Under the pieces are notes generated by a model. The model searched no databases, was not told the DNA's origin, and saw only the letters and a list, made by a program, of their open reading frames with translations. Shown one piece after another: positions 1 through 6,590 of a DNA stretch of 6,611 nucleotides. Position numbers and translations under genes: made by a program. Source of the stretch: Nitrospirota bacterium (GTDB lineage Bacteria; Nitrospirota; Leptospirillia; Leptospirillales; Leptospirillaceae); NCBI GenBank assembly GCA_021828525.1, contig JAJZGM010000072.1, forward strand, positions 1-6,611, given 5' to 3'. The first letter of the stretch is position 1; the number at the start of each line of letters is the position of its first letter.

Positions 1-1473
1 CCGGGCTGAGGCCACGAGGATGTCGGTGTCGGCCCCGTGGCCCGCCGCCACCCGCCCCTCCTCCTCAAGCCGGACCGTCACCTCGCCCAGGGCGTCGCTT
101 CCCCCCGTGATCCCCTTGACGGTAAAAGAATGGAGACGGGCCGTCGACCCGGTGAGCTTGGAAAGGGTGCGGTAAATCGCATCCACGGGGCCGGAGCCCA
201 GGCCGGCCATCTGGCGCTCCTCCCCGTCGACTGTGAGGACGATGGTGGCAGTGGGGGGGACCAGGGTTCCGCCGCTGACAGCCAGCCTCTCGAGGCGGAA
301 GCGGTCCTTGCCCTGCTCGGCCGTTCCCTCGGAGAGGAGGGTTTCGAGGTCCTCGTCGTAGATCTCCTTCTTCTGGTCCGCAAGCTTCTTGAAGCGGACG
401 AAGGCCAGAGAGAGCTCCTCTTCCGGGAGCCGGTATCCCAGGGTCTCGAGCCGGCTCCGGAAGGCATGTCGCCCGGAATGCTTGCCCAGGACCAGGGACC
501 CCTCGGAAAGTCCCACCTGCTCGGGACGCATGATCTCGTAGGTGCGCTTGTCCTTCAGGAGCCCGTCCTGGTGAATCCCCGACTCGTGGGCGAAGGCGTT
601 GGCCCCGACGATCGCCTTGTTGGGCTGGACCAGCATCCCGGTGATGGTCTGGACCAGGCGGGAGGCCCGGATGAATTCCTCGCTTTTGACCCGGGTGTCG
701 AGGCCAAAAAAGGCCCGCCTGACCTTCAAGGCCATCACCACTTCCTCCATCGCGGCATTTCCGGCCCGCTCCCCGATGCCGTTGATCGTGCACTCGATCT
801 GTCGGGCGCCTCCCTCGATGGCCGCCAGGGAGTTGGCGACGGCGAGCCCCAGGTCGTTGTGGCAGTGGGCGGAGAAGATGACGTCGGAGGCCCCCGGAAC
901 AGTCGCGACGAGGAAGGCCACGAGATCACGGAACTCCGAGGGGAGGGCATATCCCACCGTGTCGGGAATGTTGATCGTCCGGGCCCCGGCCGAGATCGCC
1001 ACACCCACCGCCCGGGAGAGGAAGTCCCGGTCGCTTCTCGTGGCATCTTCGGCCGAAAATTCGACATCGCCCACCAGAGCCACCGCCCGGCGCACCGACC
1101 GGTCGATCGTCGCGATCACCTCCTCCGGGGAGAGGCCCAGCTTCTTTTCCATATGGAGGGCGGAGGTGGCGATGAAGAGGTGAATCCGGGGAGAGGCGCC
1201 TCCCTCGAGGGCCCGGGCGGCGGCCTCGAGATCCTCCGGCCGGCAGCGGGACAGGGCGCAGACCGAGGCGCCGCGGATTTCGGAGGCAATGGCCGCCACC
1301 GCGGCAAAATCATCGGGGGAGGCCACGGGGAAACCCGCCTCGATGACATCGACGCCCATCTTTTCGAGCTGGCGAGCGATCTGGAGCTTCTCTTCCTTCT
1401 GCATGGAGGCTCCCGGGCTCTGCTCCCCGTCCCGGAGGGTCGTATCGAAGATGCGGATCGTTTTCTGGTTCAT
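1..1473 (-). CDS. leuA: 2-isopropylmalate synthase, C-terminus cut by window edge
   Basis: Condenses 2-ketoisovalerate with acetyl-CoA to 2-isopropylmalate, the committed step of leucine synthesis, in the cytoplasm. I translated 491 codons from the ATG at 1473 without a stop; family members are about 510-520 residues, so some 20-30 residues are missing beyond base 1. The N-terminal TIM-barrel domain carries LRDGEQSPG (residues 13-21, with R14 and metal ligand D15), the metal-binding HCHND (H203, H205) and GNA (N239). From about residue 390 the leucine-sensing regulatory domain begins, with GSGPVDA at 427-433, and the protein ends inside ADTDILVASA. Presence of this domain suggests feedback inhibition by leucine. 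AGGAG at 1482-1486 sits 8 bases before the ATG. It follows pssA by 40 bases with no convincing terminator, so it is probably the sixth gene of the operon. Homocitrate or citramalate synthase are alternatives in this superfamily, but motifs, full-length architecture and ilv neighbours favour LeuA. Confidence 0.95.
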   Translation of the reverse strand, partial: MNQKTIRIFDTTLRDGEQSPGASMQKEEKLQIARQLEKMGVDVIEAGFPVASPDDFAAVAAIASEIRGASVCALSRCRPEDLEAAARALEGGASPRIHLFIATSALHMEKKLGLSPEEVIATIDRSVRRAVALVGDVEFSAEDATRSDRDFLSRAVGVAISAGARTINIPDTVGYALPSEFRDLVAFLVATVPGASDVIFSAHCHNDLGLAVANSLAAIEGGARQIECTINGIGERAGNAAMEEVVMALKVRRAFFGLDTRVKSEEFIRASRLVQTITGMLVQPNKAIVGANAFAHESGIHQDGLLKDKRTYEIMRPEQVGLSEGSLVLGKHSGRHAFRSRLETLGYRLPEEELSLAFVRFKKLADQKKEIYDEDLETLLSEGTAEQGKDRFRLERLAVSGGTLVPPTATIVLTVDGEERQMAGLGSGPVDAIYRTLSKLTGSTARLHSFTVKGITGGSDALGEVTVRLEEEGRVAAGHGADTDILVASAR

Positions 1474-1513
1474 CGGAAGCGCTCCTGTCTGTCTTGCCGT
1501 ATTCCGGACCGGA

Positions 1514-2368
1514 TCAGGGATTCCTGGGAGATCCCGGACGCCTGAAACGGATCACCCGGCCACGACGCTTCACCGTCCCCCCCATCCATCCCAGCACCGG
1601 ATCGCCGGGATCCCCCACCGCCTTCTTGACCCCCATCCGATAGAGGAGATATTCGAGCGGACCCAGAAGGGCATAGAGAAGGATCACCCCGAAGAAGCTC
1701 GAGCTGGGATAGAGGAAAAAGGAGAGGGCGACGATCATCACCGTGACGAAGGTCGGCATGGGCTTTCTCAAAAGGTGAACCTCCTTGAAGCTCCGGTACC
1801 TGAGGGGGCTCACCATGAGGATCGACACGAGGTAGGTCGCGAGCAGGAAGAATCCCGGAGGAAAGGAGAAGAGATGGGAGAGCGGACCGGTCCGGGCAAG
1901 TTCGGCGGAGACCAGGACCAGAGCTCCGGCCGGAATGGGGAGTCCCAGAAAGTACTTGGAGGAGATCTTGGTCGTCATGACGTTGAACCGGGCGAGCCGC
2001 AGGGCCCCGCAGGCCAGGAAGAGAAAGGCCGCCGCCATGCCCAGCCGATGGTAGGCGAAGAGGTCGGAGTTGTAGACCAGAAGGGCCGGCGCCGCCCCGA
2101 AGCTCACAAGGTCGGCCAGGCTGTCGAATTCGACCCCGAAGGCGCTGGTGGCCCGGGCGAGCCTTGCCACCTTGCCGTCGAGGTTGTCGAAGACGGCGGC
2201 GATGAGAATGGCCAGGGCGGCATCCCGCCACCGGTGCTGGAAGCCCGCAAGAATGGAGTAGAAGCCGAAGAACAGATTCCCGGCCGTGAAGAGGTTGGGA
2301 AGAATATAGATCCCCCGACCCCGGTGGCGTTCCGGGGCGGGAGTGTCATCATTGCGGTAGGATTCCAA
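1514..2368 (-). CDS. pssA: CDP-diacylglycerol--serine O-phosphatidyltransferase (phosphatidylserine synthase)
   Basis: Transfers phosphatidyl from CDP-diacylglycerol to serine, giving phosphatidylserine in the inner membrane; Psd, encoded just upstream, then decarboxylates it. The protein has 284 residues from a TTG start. The complete CDP-alcohol phosphotransferase signature is visible: D61-x2-D64-G65-x2-A68-R69-x8-G78-x3-D82-x3-D86. Serine-synthase-like stretches follow: ALRLARFNV (122-130), FLGLPIPAGA (140-149) and YRSFK (191-195). Hydrophobic segments alternate through residues 23-60, 87-123, 144-157, 172-187 and roughly 205-245, as expected of a multi-spanning membrane enzyme; a basic tail of about 25 residues ends it. 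No ATG or GTG lies in frame between the psd stop and the conserved YILPNLFT region. The TTG at 2368 follows a very strong ribosome binding site, so the gene overlaps the 3' end of psd by 20 bases, implying translational coupling. A related phosphotransferase such as PgsA is less likely given the Psd neighbour. Confidence 0.93.
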   Translation of the reverse strand: MESYRNDDTPAPERHRGRGIYILPNLFTAGNLFFGFYSILAGFQHRWRDAALAILIAAVFDNLDGKVARLARATSAFGVEFDSLADLVSFGAAPALLVYNSDLFAYHRLGMAAAFLFLACGALRLARFNVMTTKISSKYFLGLPIPAGALVLVSAELARTGPLSHLFSFPPGFFLLATYLVSILMVSPLRYRSFKEVHLLRKPMPTFVTVMIVALSFFLYPSSSFFGVILLYALLGPLEYLLYRMGVKKAVGDPGDPVLGWMGGTVKRRGRVIRFRRPGSPRNP

Positions 2369-2993
2369 GGACTGTCTCCCCTCCTTTGACCATCTCACCC
2401 AGGCGAACGGACAGGGTCGTCCCGACCGGTAGGTCGAGATCGACGCGGGACCCGAAACGGATGAGACCAAAAATCGTTCCTGCCGAAAGAGTGTCGCCTG
2501 CCTCGGCATAGCAGAGGATCCGGCGGGCGATCAAGCCCGCCACCTGAACCATTATAACCTGCTCCCCCCCCTTCGTGCGAATCTCGACCCGGTTTCGCTC
2601 GTTCTGCTCCGAGGCCTTGTCGAAGGAGGCGTTCAGGAAGGCGCCCGGAAAATAGGTGATCCCGGTCACCGTCCCGTCCACGGGGATCCGGTTTAAGTGG
2701 ACGTTCAGGACATTCATGAAGATCGAGACCCGGACCCGGCCCGAGACCCGATCGGGGCCAGCCACGACGATCTTTCCGTCGGCGGGGGAGACCACCTGCC
2801 CGGGCGGTCCCGGAGGGACCGATCGTGCGGGATTTCGGAAAAAGTTCACCACGAAGGCCGGCAACAGGAGGGAGACCCACCCGATCGGGGCCCACACCCA
2901 GAACAGGACCGCTGACAGTCCGGCGGCCGCCAGGACGAAGGGAACCCCCTCCCGGGCCACAGGAGTCCGGAAATGATCGGGACCGACCTTCAC
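2349..2993 (-). CDS. psd: Phosphatidylserine decarboxylase proenzyme (short type)
   Basis: Decarboxylates phosphatidylserine to phosphatidylethanolamine at the membrane; the proenzyme self-cleaves to create a pyruvoyl cofactor. It has 214 residues, matching the short form of the family rather than the ~320-residue E. coli form. A hydrophobic segment at about residues 17-51 should anchor it. SPADGK contains D72, NVHLNRIP contains H99, and the cleavage site is G181-S182 in RFGSRVDLDLP; these are the Asp, His and Ser of the self-processing triad. Expected products are a beta chain of 181 residues and an alpha chain of 33 starting with the pyruvoyl-forming Ser. The start is a GTG at 2993, 19 bases after the ilvC stop, with GGAG at 3004-3007 ten bases upstream. 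An ATG at 2999-3001 is out of frame and hits a stop within three codons. Its last codons contain the ribosome binding site of pssA. Confidence 0.94.
   Translation of the reverse strand: MKVGPDHFRTPVAREGVPFVLAAAGLSAVLFWVWAPIGWVSLLLPAFVVNFFRNPARSVPPGPPGQVVSPADGKIVVAGPDRVSGRVRVSIFMNVLNVHLNRIPVDGTVTGITYFPGAFLNASFDKASEQNERNRVEIRTKGGEQVIMVQVAGLIARRILCYAEAGDTLSAGTIFGLIRFGSRVDLDLPVGTTLSVRLGEMVKGGETVLGILPQ
2376..2387 (-). promoter_or_regulatory. Ribosome binding site supporting the TTG start of pssA
   Basis: The minus strand reads AAAGGAGGGGAG, which offers AAGGAGG 11 bases and GGGGAG 7 bases before the TTG at 2368. It lies inside the last codons of psd. With no ATG or GTG available in frame before the conserved protein sequence begins, this site is the main reason for choosing the TTG. 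Confidence 0.8.
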
Positions 2994-3012
2994 AGCCTCA
3001 TGGCTCCGGCGT

Positions 3013-4044
3013 TCAATTGCGGCTTCGGTCGACGATGCGCGAGCTCTTCATCCAGGGCATCATGGACCGGATCTCCTCTCCGACCTTTTCGATCGGGTGC
3101 TCCCGTCCCTGGCGTTCCAGCGCCTGGAAGACCGGCTTGCCGGCCTTGTTCTCCAGGACAAACTCCCGGGCAAAGACCCCGGTCCGGATTTCGTCCAGGA
3201 TCTTCTTCATCTCGGCGCGGACCGACTCGTTCACGATCCTCTTGCCCCGGGTGAGGTCGCCGTACCGGGCGGTGGTGCTGATGGAGTAGCGCATGTTGGA
3301 GATCCCGCCCTCGTAGATCAGGTCCACGATAAGCTTCACCTCGTGGAGGCATTCGAAATAGGCCATCTCCGGGGCGTATCCCGCCTCGACCAGAGTCTCG
3401 AAGCCGGCGGTGATGAGGGCGGACAGGCCCCCGCACAAAACCGCCTGCTCCCCGAAGAGGTCGGTCTCGGTCTCCTCCCGGAAGTTGGTTTCGAAGATTC
3501 CCGCCCGGCCTCCGCCGATGGCGCCGGCATAGGAGAGGGCCGTCTCCTTGGCCGATCCGGAGGCGTCCTGGTGGACGGCGATGAGACAGGGAACGCCCGA
3601 ACCCTTCTGGTATTCGGAGCGGACCAGGTGGCCGGGGCCCTTGGGGGCGACCAGCATCACGTCCACATCGGCCGGGGGCTGGATCTGGCCGAAATGGATA
3701 TTGAAGCCGTGGCCGAAGGCCAGGGTCATGCCAGGCCTTAGATTCGGGGCGATCTCGTTTTGGTAGACCTCGGCCTGCTTCTCGTCGGGAAGGAGGATCA
3801 TGACGAGGTCGGCTTTCCGCACGGCGTCGGGAACCGAGGCCGGAACGAAGCCGAAGCCCTCGGCCTTCTTCTTCGAGCTCCCCGACCGGATGCCGATCGT
3901 CACGTCGACTCCGGACTCCTTGAGATTCAGGGCGTGGGCATGGCCCTGGCTTCCGAAGCCGATGATGGCCACTTTTTTGGAACGGATCCGCTCGATGTTC
4001 GTGTCGGCTTCATAATAGATCGAGGATTTCAAGGACGACTCCAT
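3013..4044 (-). CDS. ilvC: Ketol-acid reductoisomerase (NADP+), class I
   Basis: Converts 2-acetolactate to 2,3-dihydroxyisovalerate, and the 2-aceto-2-hydroxybutyrate equivalent, using Mg2+ and NADPH: second step of valine and isoleucine synthesis. From the ATG at 4044 it has 343 residues, close to the ~330-340 of class I enzymes. The Rossmann fold shows GFGSQGHAHALNL (29-41) with the loop GIRSGSSKKK (51-60); R53 and the serines after it fit binding of the NADPH 2'-phosphate. GHGFNIHFG (111-119), APKGPGH (133-139, K135), the Mg ligands D195 and E199 in DLFGEQ, E231 and E235 in FECLHE, and S256 in SISTTA complete the active site. The C-terminus MMPWMKSSRIVDRSRN is typical. The ATG lacks a clear ribosome binding site; a TTG four codons downstream (4032) has one and would give 339 residues. 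It starts 40 bases after ilvN and probably depends on the ilvB promoter. Confidence 0.97.
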   Translation of the reverse strand: MESSLKSSIYYEADTNIERIRSKKVAIIGFGSQGHAHALNLKESGVDVTIGIRSGSSKKKAEGFGFVPASVPDAVRKADLVMILLPDEKQAEVYQNEIAPNLRPGMTLAFGHGFNIHFGQIQPPADVDVMLVAPKGPGHLVRSEYQKGSGVPCLIAVHQDASGSAKETALSYAGAIGGGRAGIFETNFREETETDLFGEQAVLCGGLSALITAGFETLVEAGYAPEMAYFECLHEVKLIVDLIYEGGISNMRYSISTTARYGDLTRGKRIVNESVRAEMKKILDEIRTGVFAREFVLENKAGKPVFQALERQGREHPIEKVGEEIRSMMPWMKSSRIVDRSRN

Positions 4045-4084
4045 GGATAAAGTGTTTTTTCGTCGGGGAATGAGGGAACGGCAA

Positions 4085-4636
4085 TCAGGCGGGGAGCTCC
4101 CCGTCGTGCTTCTGGGTCCGGGTCGCATGGCGGGGCTCCTCCCGGGCGATCGCGATCGCTCCGGAACGGACGAGCTCCTTGATCCCGAGCGGCCGGAGAA
4201 GGCCGATCATGGCCTCGATCTTTTCCTCCTCCCCGGTCACCATCAGGGTGTAGGTGGAGGGGGAGGTGTCGACGATATGGGCCCGGAATATCTCCGCGAT
4301 GCGGAAGGCCTCCTGGCGGTCTTCCGGACGGGTGGTGGTGTTGACCTTGACCATGACCGTCTCCCGGGAGACGAAGGAGGACTCGGAGAGGTCGACCACC
4401 TTGATGGTGTCGATCAGCTTGTTGAGCTGTTTGGTGATCTGCTCCACCACCCGGTCGTCTCCCACCGTGACGATGGTCATCTGGGCCACCGAAGGGTCGA
4501 TCCCCTGCCCCACGGAGAGGCTTTCGATGTTGTAGCCCCGGGCACTGAAGAGGCCCGCCACCCGGGTGAGAACTCCGAAGCGGTTCTCGACCAGGATCTG
4601 GATGTGATGCTTCTTCTGGGGAGAGTCGGCATTCAT
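4085..4636 (-). CDS. ilvN: Acetolactate (acetohydroxyacid) synthase regulatory small subunit
   Basis: Binds and activates the catalytic subunit IlvB and gives it feedback inhibition by valine. It has 183 residues, against about 160-175 for typical bacterial small subunits; the excess is a polar tail of roughly 20 residues after IAIAREE. Residues 11-85 form an ACT domain: ILVENRFGVLTRVAGLFSARG (14-34) then YNIESLSVG (35-43). N18, G21 and N36 align with N11, G14 and N29 of E. coli IlvH, in the valine-binding region where resistance changes such as G14D fall, so valine sensing looks intact. The C-terminal half (about 90-165) is the usual small-subunit domain, with VMVKV and a conserved PLGIKELVRSGAIAIAR segment. 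The ATG shares four bases (ATGA) with the ilvB stop, indicating coupled translation. The frame is open further upstream inside ilvB, but homology begins just after this ATG. Symbol ilvN or ilvH is a matter of convention. Confidence 0.96.
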   Translation of the reverse strand: MNADSPQKKHHIQILVENRFGVLTRVAGLFSARGYNIESLSVGQGIDPSVAQMTIVTVGDDRVVEQITKQLNKLIDTIKVVDLSESSFVSRETVMVKVNTTTRPEDRQEAFRIAEIFRAHIVDTSPSTYTLMVTGEEEKIEAMIGLLRPLGIKELVRSGAIAIAREEPRHATRTQKHDGELPA

Positions 4637-6396
4637 GCGGTGATCACCGCATCCTTCTCCTTGCGGCCGGTCTTCCCTCCCTTCGCCGGCGCCGGGGGAG
4701 GAGCCTCGAAGATCATCTCGATGTTCGAGCCGCCGGCCGGAACCATGGGAAAGACGTTTTCCTCGGGGTCGACCATGAACTCCATCAGGACGGGGCCCTT
4801 GGTCGAGAGTCCCTTCAGGAGCACCTCCTCGACCTGGTCGGCCCGGGTGGCCCGGAAACCGGCCACGCCGAAGGCCTCCGCGAGCTTCACGAAGTCCGGG
4901 CTCTGTCCGATGAAGGAGGAGGAATATCGGCCTCCGTAGAAGAACTCCTGCCACTGTCGGACCATGCCCAGGTACTGGTTGTTCAAGACGATGATCTTCA
5001 CGGGGATTTCAAGGGAGGCCACGGTCGCCATCTCCTGGATGTTCATCATGAAGCTCCCCTCCCCCGTGACGGCGATGACCCGCCTCTTCGGGAAGGCGCG
5101 CTGGGCGCCGATGGCCGCCGGAAAGCCGTATCCCATCGTGCCGAGGCCTCCCGAGGTCAACCAGGTCCGGGGAGTGAGGAACTTGAAGAACTGGGCGGTC
5201 CACATCTGGTGCTGGCCCACATCGGTCGAGACGATGCAGTCGCCCCCGGTGAGGTCGAAGGTCTTCTCGATCACGAACTGGGGCTTGATCACCTCCGGAT
5301 CCTTCCGGTAGGTCAGGGGATGCTCCTCCTTCCAGCCCTCGATCTGCTGATGCCATGGCTCGAGGGGAGCGAGCCCCTCCTCGTCGCGGATCTTCCGGAG
5401 GTCCTCGAGAAGGTCGGAGAGGATCAGCCGGGCATCCCCCACGACAGGGACGTCGACTCTGAAATTTTTCCGGATCGAGGTCGGGTCGATGTCGATGTGG
5501 ATGACCTTCGAATGGGGAGAGAATTCGGCGATCTTCCCGGTCACCCGGTCATCGAAGCGGGCTCCGACGGCGATCAGGAGGTCACAGTGGTGGACGGCCA
5601 TGTTGGCGGCATAGGTGCCGTGCATTCCCAGCATTCCCATGAAGAGGGGGTGGGTTCCGGGAAAGGCCCCGAGGCCCATGAGCGTGAGGGTGACGGGGAT
5701 CCGGGAGAGGGAGACAAGTTCGGCCAGCTCCTCGTGGGAATCGGAGGCAATGACCCCCCCTCCGACGTAAAGGACAGGCTTTTTCGCCTTGGCCATCAGC
5801 TGGGCGGCCTTCCGGATCTGCCAGCGGTTGCCCTGGACGGTCGGATTGTATCCGCGCAGAGTCAGGGTCTCGGGATACCGGAAATCCCCCCTGTCGGTGA
5901 TCACATCCTTGGGAATGTCGACAAGAACGGGGCCGGGGCGCCCGGACCTCGCGATATAGAAGGCCTCCTTGACGATCCTCGGAAGCTCGGAGATGGAGCG
6001 GACAAGAAAGTTGTGCTTGGTGCAGGACCGGCTGATCCCGACGATGTCCGCCTCCTGGAAGGCGTCGTTTCCGATCATCTTTGTGGGAACCTGGCCTGTG
6101 ATGACGACAAGGGGAATGGAGTCCATGTTGGCGTCGGCCAGCCCCGTCACGGTGTTGGTGGCACCGGGACCCGAGGTCACGAGGACCACGCCGACCTCCC
6201 CTGTCGTTCTCGCGTACCCTTCGGCCGCATGGACGGCCCCCTGTTCGTGGCGGGTGAGGACGACGGAGAGGGAGGGATCCTTGTAGAGAGCATCAAAGAC
6301 CGGGAGCACCACGCCTCCCGGATATCCGAAAATCTGGGAGACCCGCTCCTTCTTCAGGCACTCGAGGAGCATCTCCGCGCCAGTCATTTTCACCAT
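4633..6396 (-). CDS. ilvB: Acetolactate (acetohydroxyacid) synthase catalytic large subunit
   Basis: Joins two pyruvates to 2-acetolactate, or pyruvate and 2-ketobutyrate to 2-aceto-2-hydroxybutyrate, with thiamine diphosphate, Mg2+ and FAD: first step of valine, leucine and isoleucine synthesis. The 587 residues match the family length. The N-terminal pyrimidine-binding domain shows IFGYPGG (22-28), the catalytic Glu E51 in RHEQGA, and TSGPGATN (74-81). GQVPTKMIGNDAFQE (101-115) and the central FAD domain with GARFDDRVTG (278-287) follow. The C-terminal domain has GGLGTMGYGFPAAIGA (416-431), the diphosphate motif at 445-473 and NNQYLGMVRQWQ (472-483, W482). Motif G445-E446-G447 has Glu where Asp is usual. 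The tail after GGSNIEMIFE (555-564) is short, proline- and lysine-rich and not conserved as far as I can tell. The start at 6396 is set by AAGGAG 8 bases upstream; the longer open frame to 6585 crosses the promoter. First gene of the operon, overlapping ilvN by 4 bases. Confidence 0.97.
   Translation of the reverse strand: MVKMTGAEMLLECLKKERVSQIFGYPGGVVLPVFDALYKDPSLSVVLTRHEQGAVHAAEGYARTTGEVGVVLVTSGPGATNTVTGLADANMDSIPLVVITGQVPTKMIGNDAFQEADIVGISRSCTKHNFLVRSISELPRIVKEAFYIARSGRPGPVLVDIPKDVITDRGDFRYPETLTLRGYNPTVQGNRWQIRKAAQLMAKAKKPVLYVGGGVIASDSHEELAELVSLSRIPVTLTLMGLGAFPGTHPLFMGMLGMHGTYAANMAVHHCDLLIAVGARFDDRVTGKIAEFSPHSKVIHIDIDPTSIRKNFRVDVPVVGDARLILSDLLEDLRKIRDEEGLAPLEPWHQQIEGWKEEHPLTYRKDPEVIKPQFVIEKTFDLTGGDCIVSTDVGQHQMWTAQFFKFLTPRTWLTSGGLGTMGYGFPAAIGAQRAFPKRRVIAVTGEGSFMMNIQEMATVASLEIPVKIIVLNNQYLGMVRQWQEFFYGGRYSSSFIGQSPDFVKLAEAFGVAGFRATRADQVEEVLLKGLSTKGPVLMEFMVDPEENVFPMVPAGGSNIEMIFEAPPPAPAKGGKTGRKEKDAVITA
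4635..4652. repeat. 18-base perfect palindrome over the ilvB/ilvN junction
   Basis: ATGCGGTGATCACCGCAT is its own reverse complement. It spans the last codons of ilvB and the first two bases of the ilvN start codon. In RNA it could form a 7-pair stem with a GAUC loop. AAGGAG at 4657-4662 lies 20 bases before the ilvN ATG in the linear sequence, too far for normal use, but folding the palindrome would bring it next to the start codon. It may act in translational coupling; it may also be a by-product of coding. Confidence 0.55.
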
Positions 6397-6404
6397 CTGA
6401 GAAT

Positions 6405-6410
6405 CTCCTT
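6405..6410 (-). promoter_or_regulatory. Ribosome binding site that fixes the ilvB start
   Basis: AAGGAG on the minus strand lies 8 bases before the ATG at 6396 (MVKMTGAEM). A second in-frame ATG at 6387 would be 17 bases away and is less likely. The site also argues against extending ilvB upstream to 6585. Confidence 0.85.
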
Positions 6411-6441
6411 GAGGGGGACCTTTTTTGAGGTTCAAAATTAA

Positions 6442-6471
6442 ATTGTAGGAAATAGATGGAAAGGCGGTCAA
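6442..6471 (-). promoter_or_regulatory. Sigma70-type promoter of the ilvB operon
   Basis: On the minus strand, TTGACC (6466-6471) is followed after 18 bases by TACAAT (6442-6447); each box differs from consensus in one position. The expected transcript start is near 6435, leaving a leader of roughly 39 bases before the ilvB ATG. That leader is too short for a T-box or a classical leader-peptide attenuator, and I see no run of Val, Leu or Ile codons in it. Box quality, A/T-rich surroundings and position all agree, but the transcript start is inferred, not observed. Confidence 0.72.
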
Positions 6472-6500
6472 GTTTTTCATGGCGGGAGGGAAATCCCTGT

Positions 6501-6537
6501 GGCAGATTTTTGAAGGAGGACGAAAGAGAGATCTGCC
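6501..6537. repeat. 7-base inverted repeat with long spacer upstream of the ilvB promoter
   Basis: GGCAGAT (6501-6507) and ATCTGCC (6531-6537) are exact inverted copies separated by 23 bases. The element ends about 30 bases upstream of the proposed -35 box, where an activator or repressor could bind. The arms are short, so chance is a real alternative. Confidence 0.3.
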
Positions 6538-6566
6538 GCGAAGGGGGCGTTTTTCCTCATTTCTCC

Positions 6567-6590
6567 CGTTTTTGGCCCTTGCCAAAAACG
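6567..6590. repeat. Perfect 10-base inverted repeat upstream of the ilvB promoter
   Basis: Arms CGTTTTTGGC and GCCAAAAACG are separated by 4 bases. It lies about 95 bases upstream of the proposed -35 box. The T-run is in the 5' arm on both strands and no T-run follows the stem, which is the wrong arrangement for an intrinsic terminator. A regulator-binding site or the 3'-end hairpin of an upstream transcript remain possible. Confidence 0.5.

Noticed and set aside
37..1545. 502-codon open frame on the plus strand opposite leuA
   Set aside because: It is antisense to a clear LeuA with all catalytic motifs. Its protein is rich in Gly, Arg, Asp and Pro with no recognisable domain, as expected when a GC-rich gene with G/C third positions is read backwards.
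1474..1560. Possible terminator between pssA and leuA
   Set aside because: Only a weak GGATC/GATCC pairing with a long loop is present, located largely within the pssA 3' end, and no T-run follows.
4045..4084. Possible terminator or promoter between ilvN and ilvC
   Set aside because: The minus strand has an A-run but no stem or T-run, and no pair of promoter boxes with acceptable spacing.
4637..4954. Longer form of ilvN starting at 4954 within ilvB
   Set aside because: The extra residues are an out-of-frame reading of the ilvB 3' end; small-subunit homology begins just after the ATG at 4636.
5209..6441. 410-codon plus-strand open frame opposite ilvB
   Set aside because: Antisense shadow of IlvB; it is low in complexity, resembles no family and runs through the ilvB promoter region. 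The similar plus-strand frames at 1289-2389, 3097-3741 and 4043-4939 were rejected for the same reason.
6397..6585. Upstream extension of ilvB to an ATG at 6585
   Set aside because: The added 63 residues have no resemblance to the family, the stretch is A/T-rich unlike the coding DNA, and it contains the promoter and ribosome binding site.
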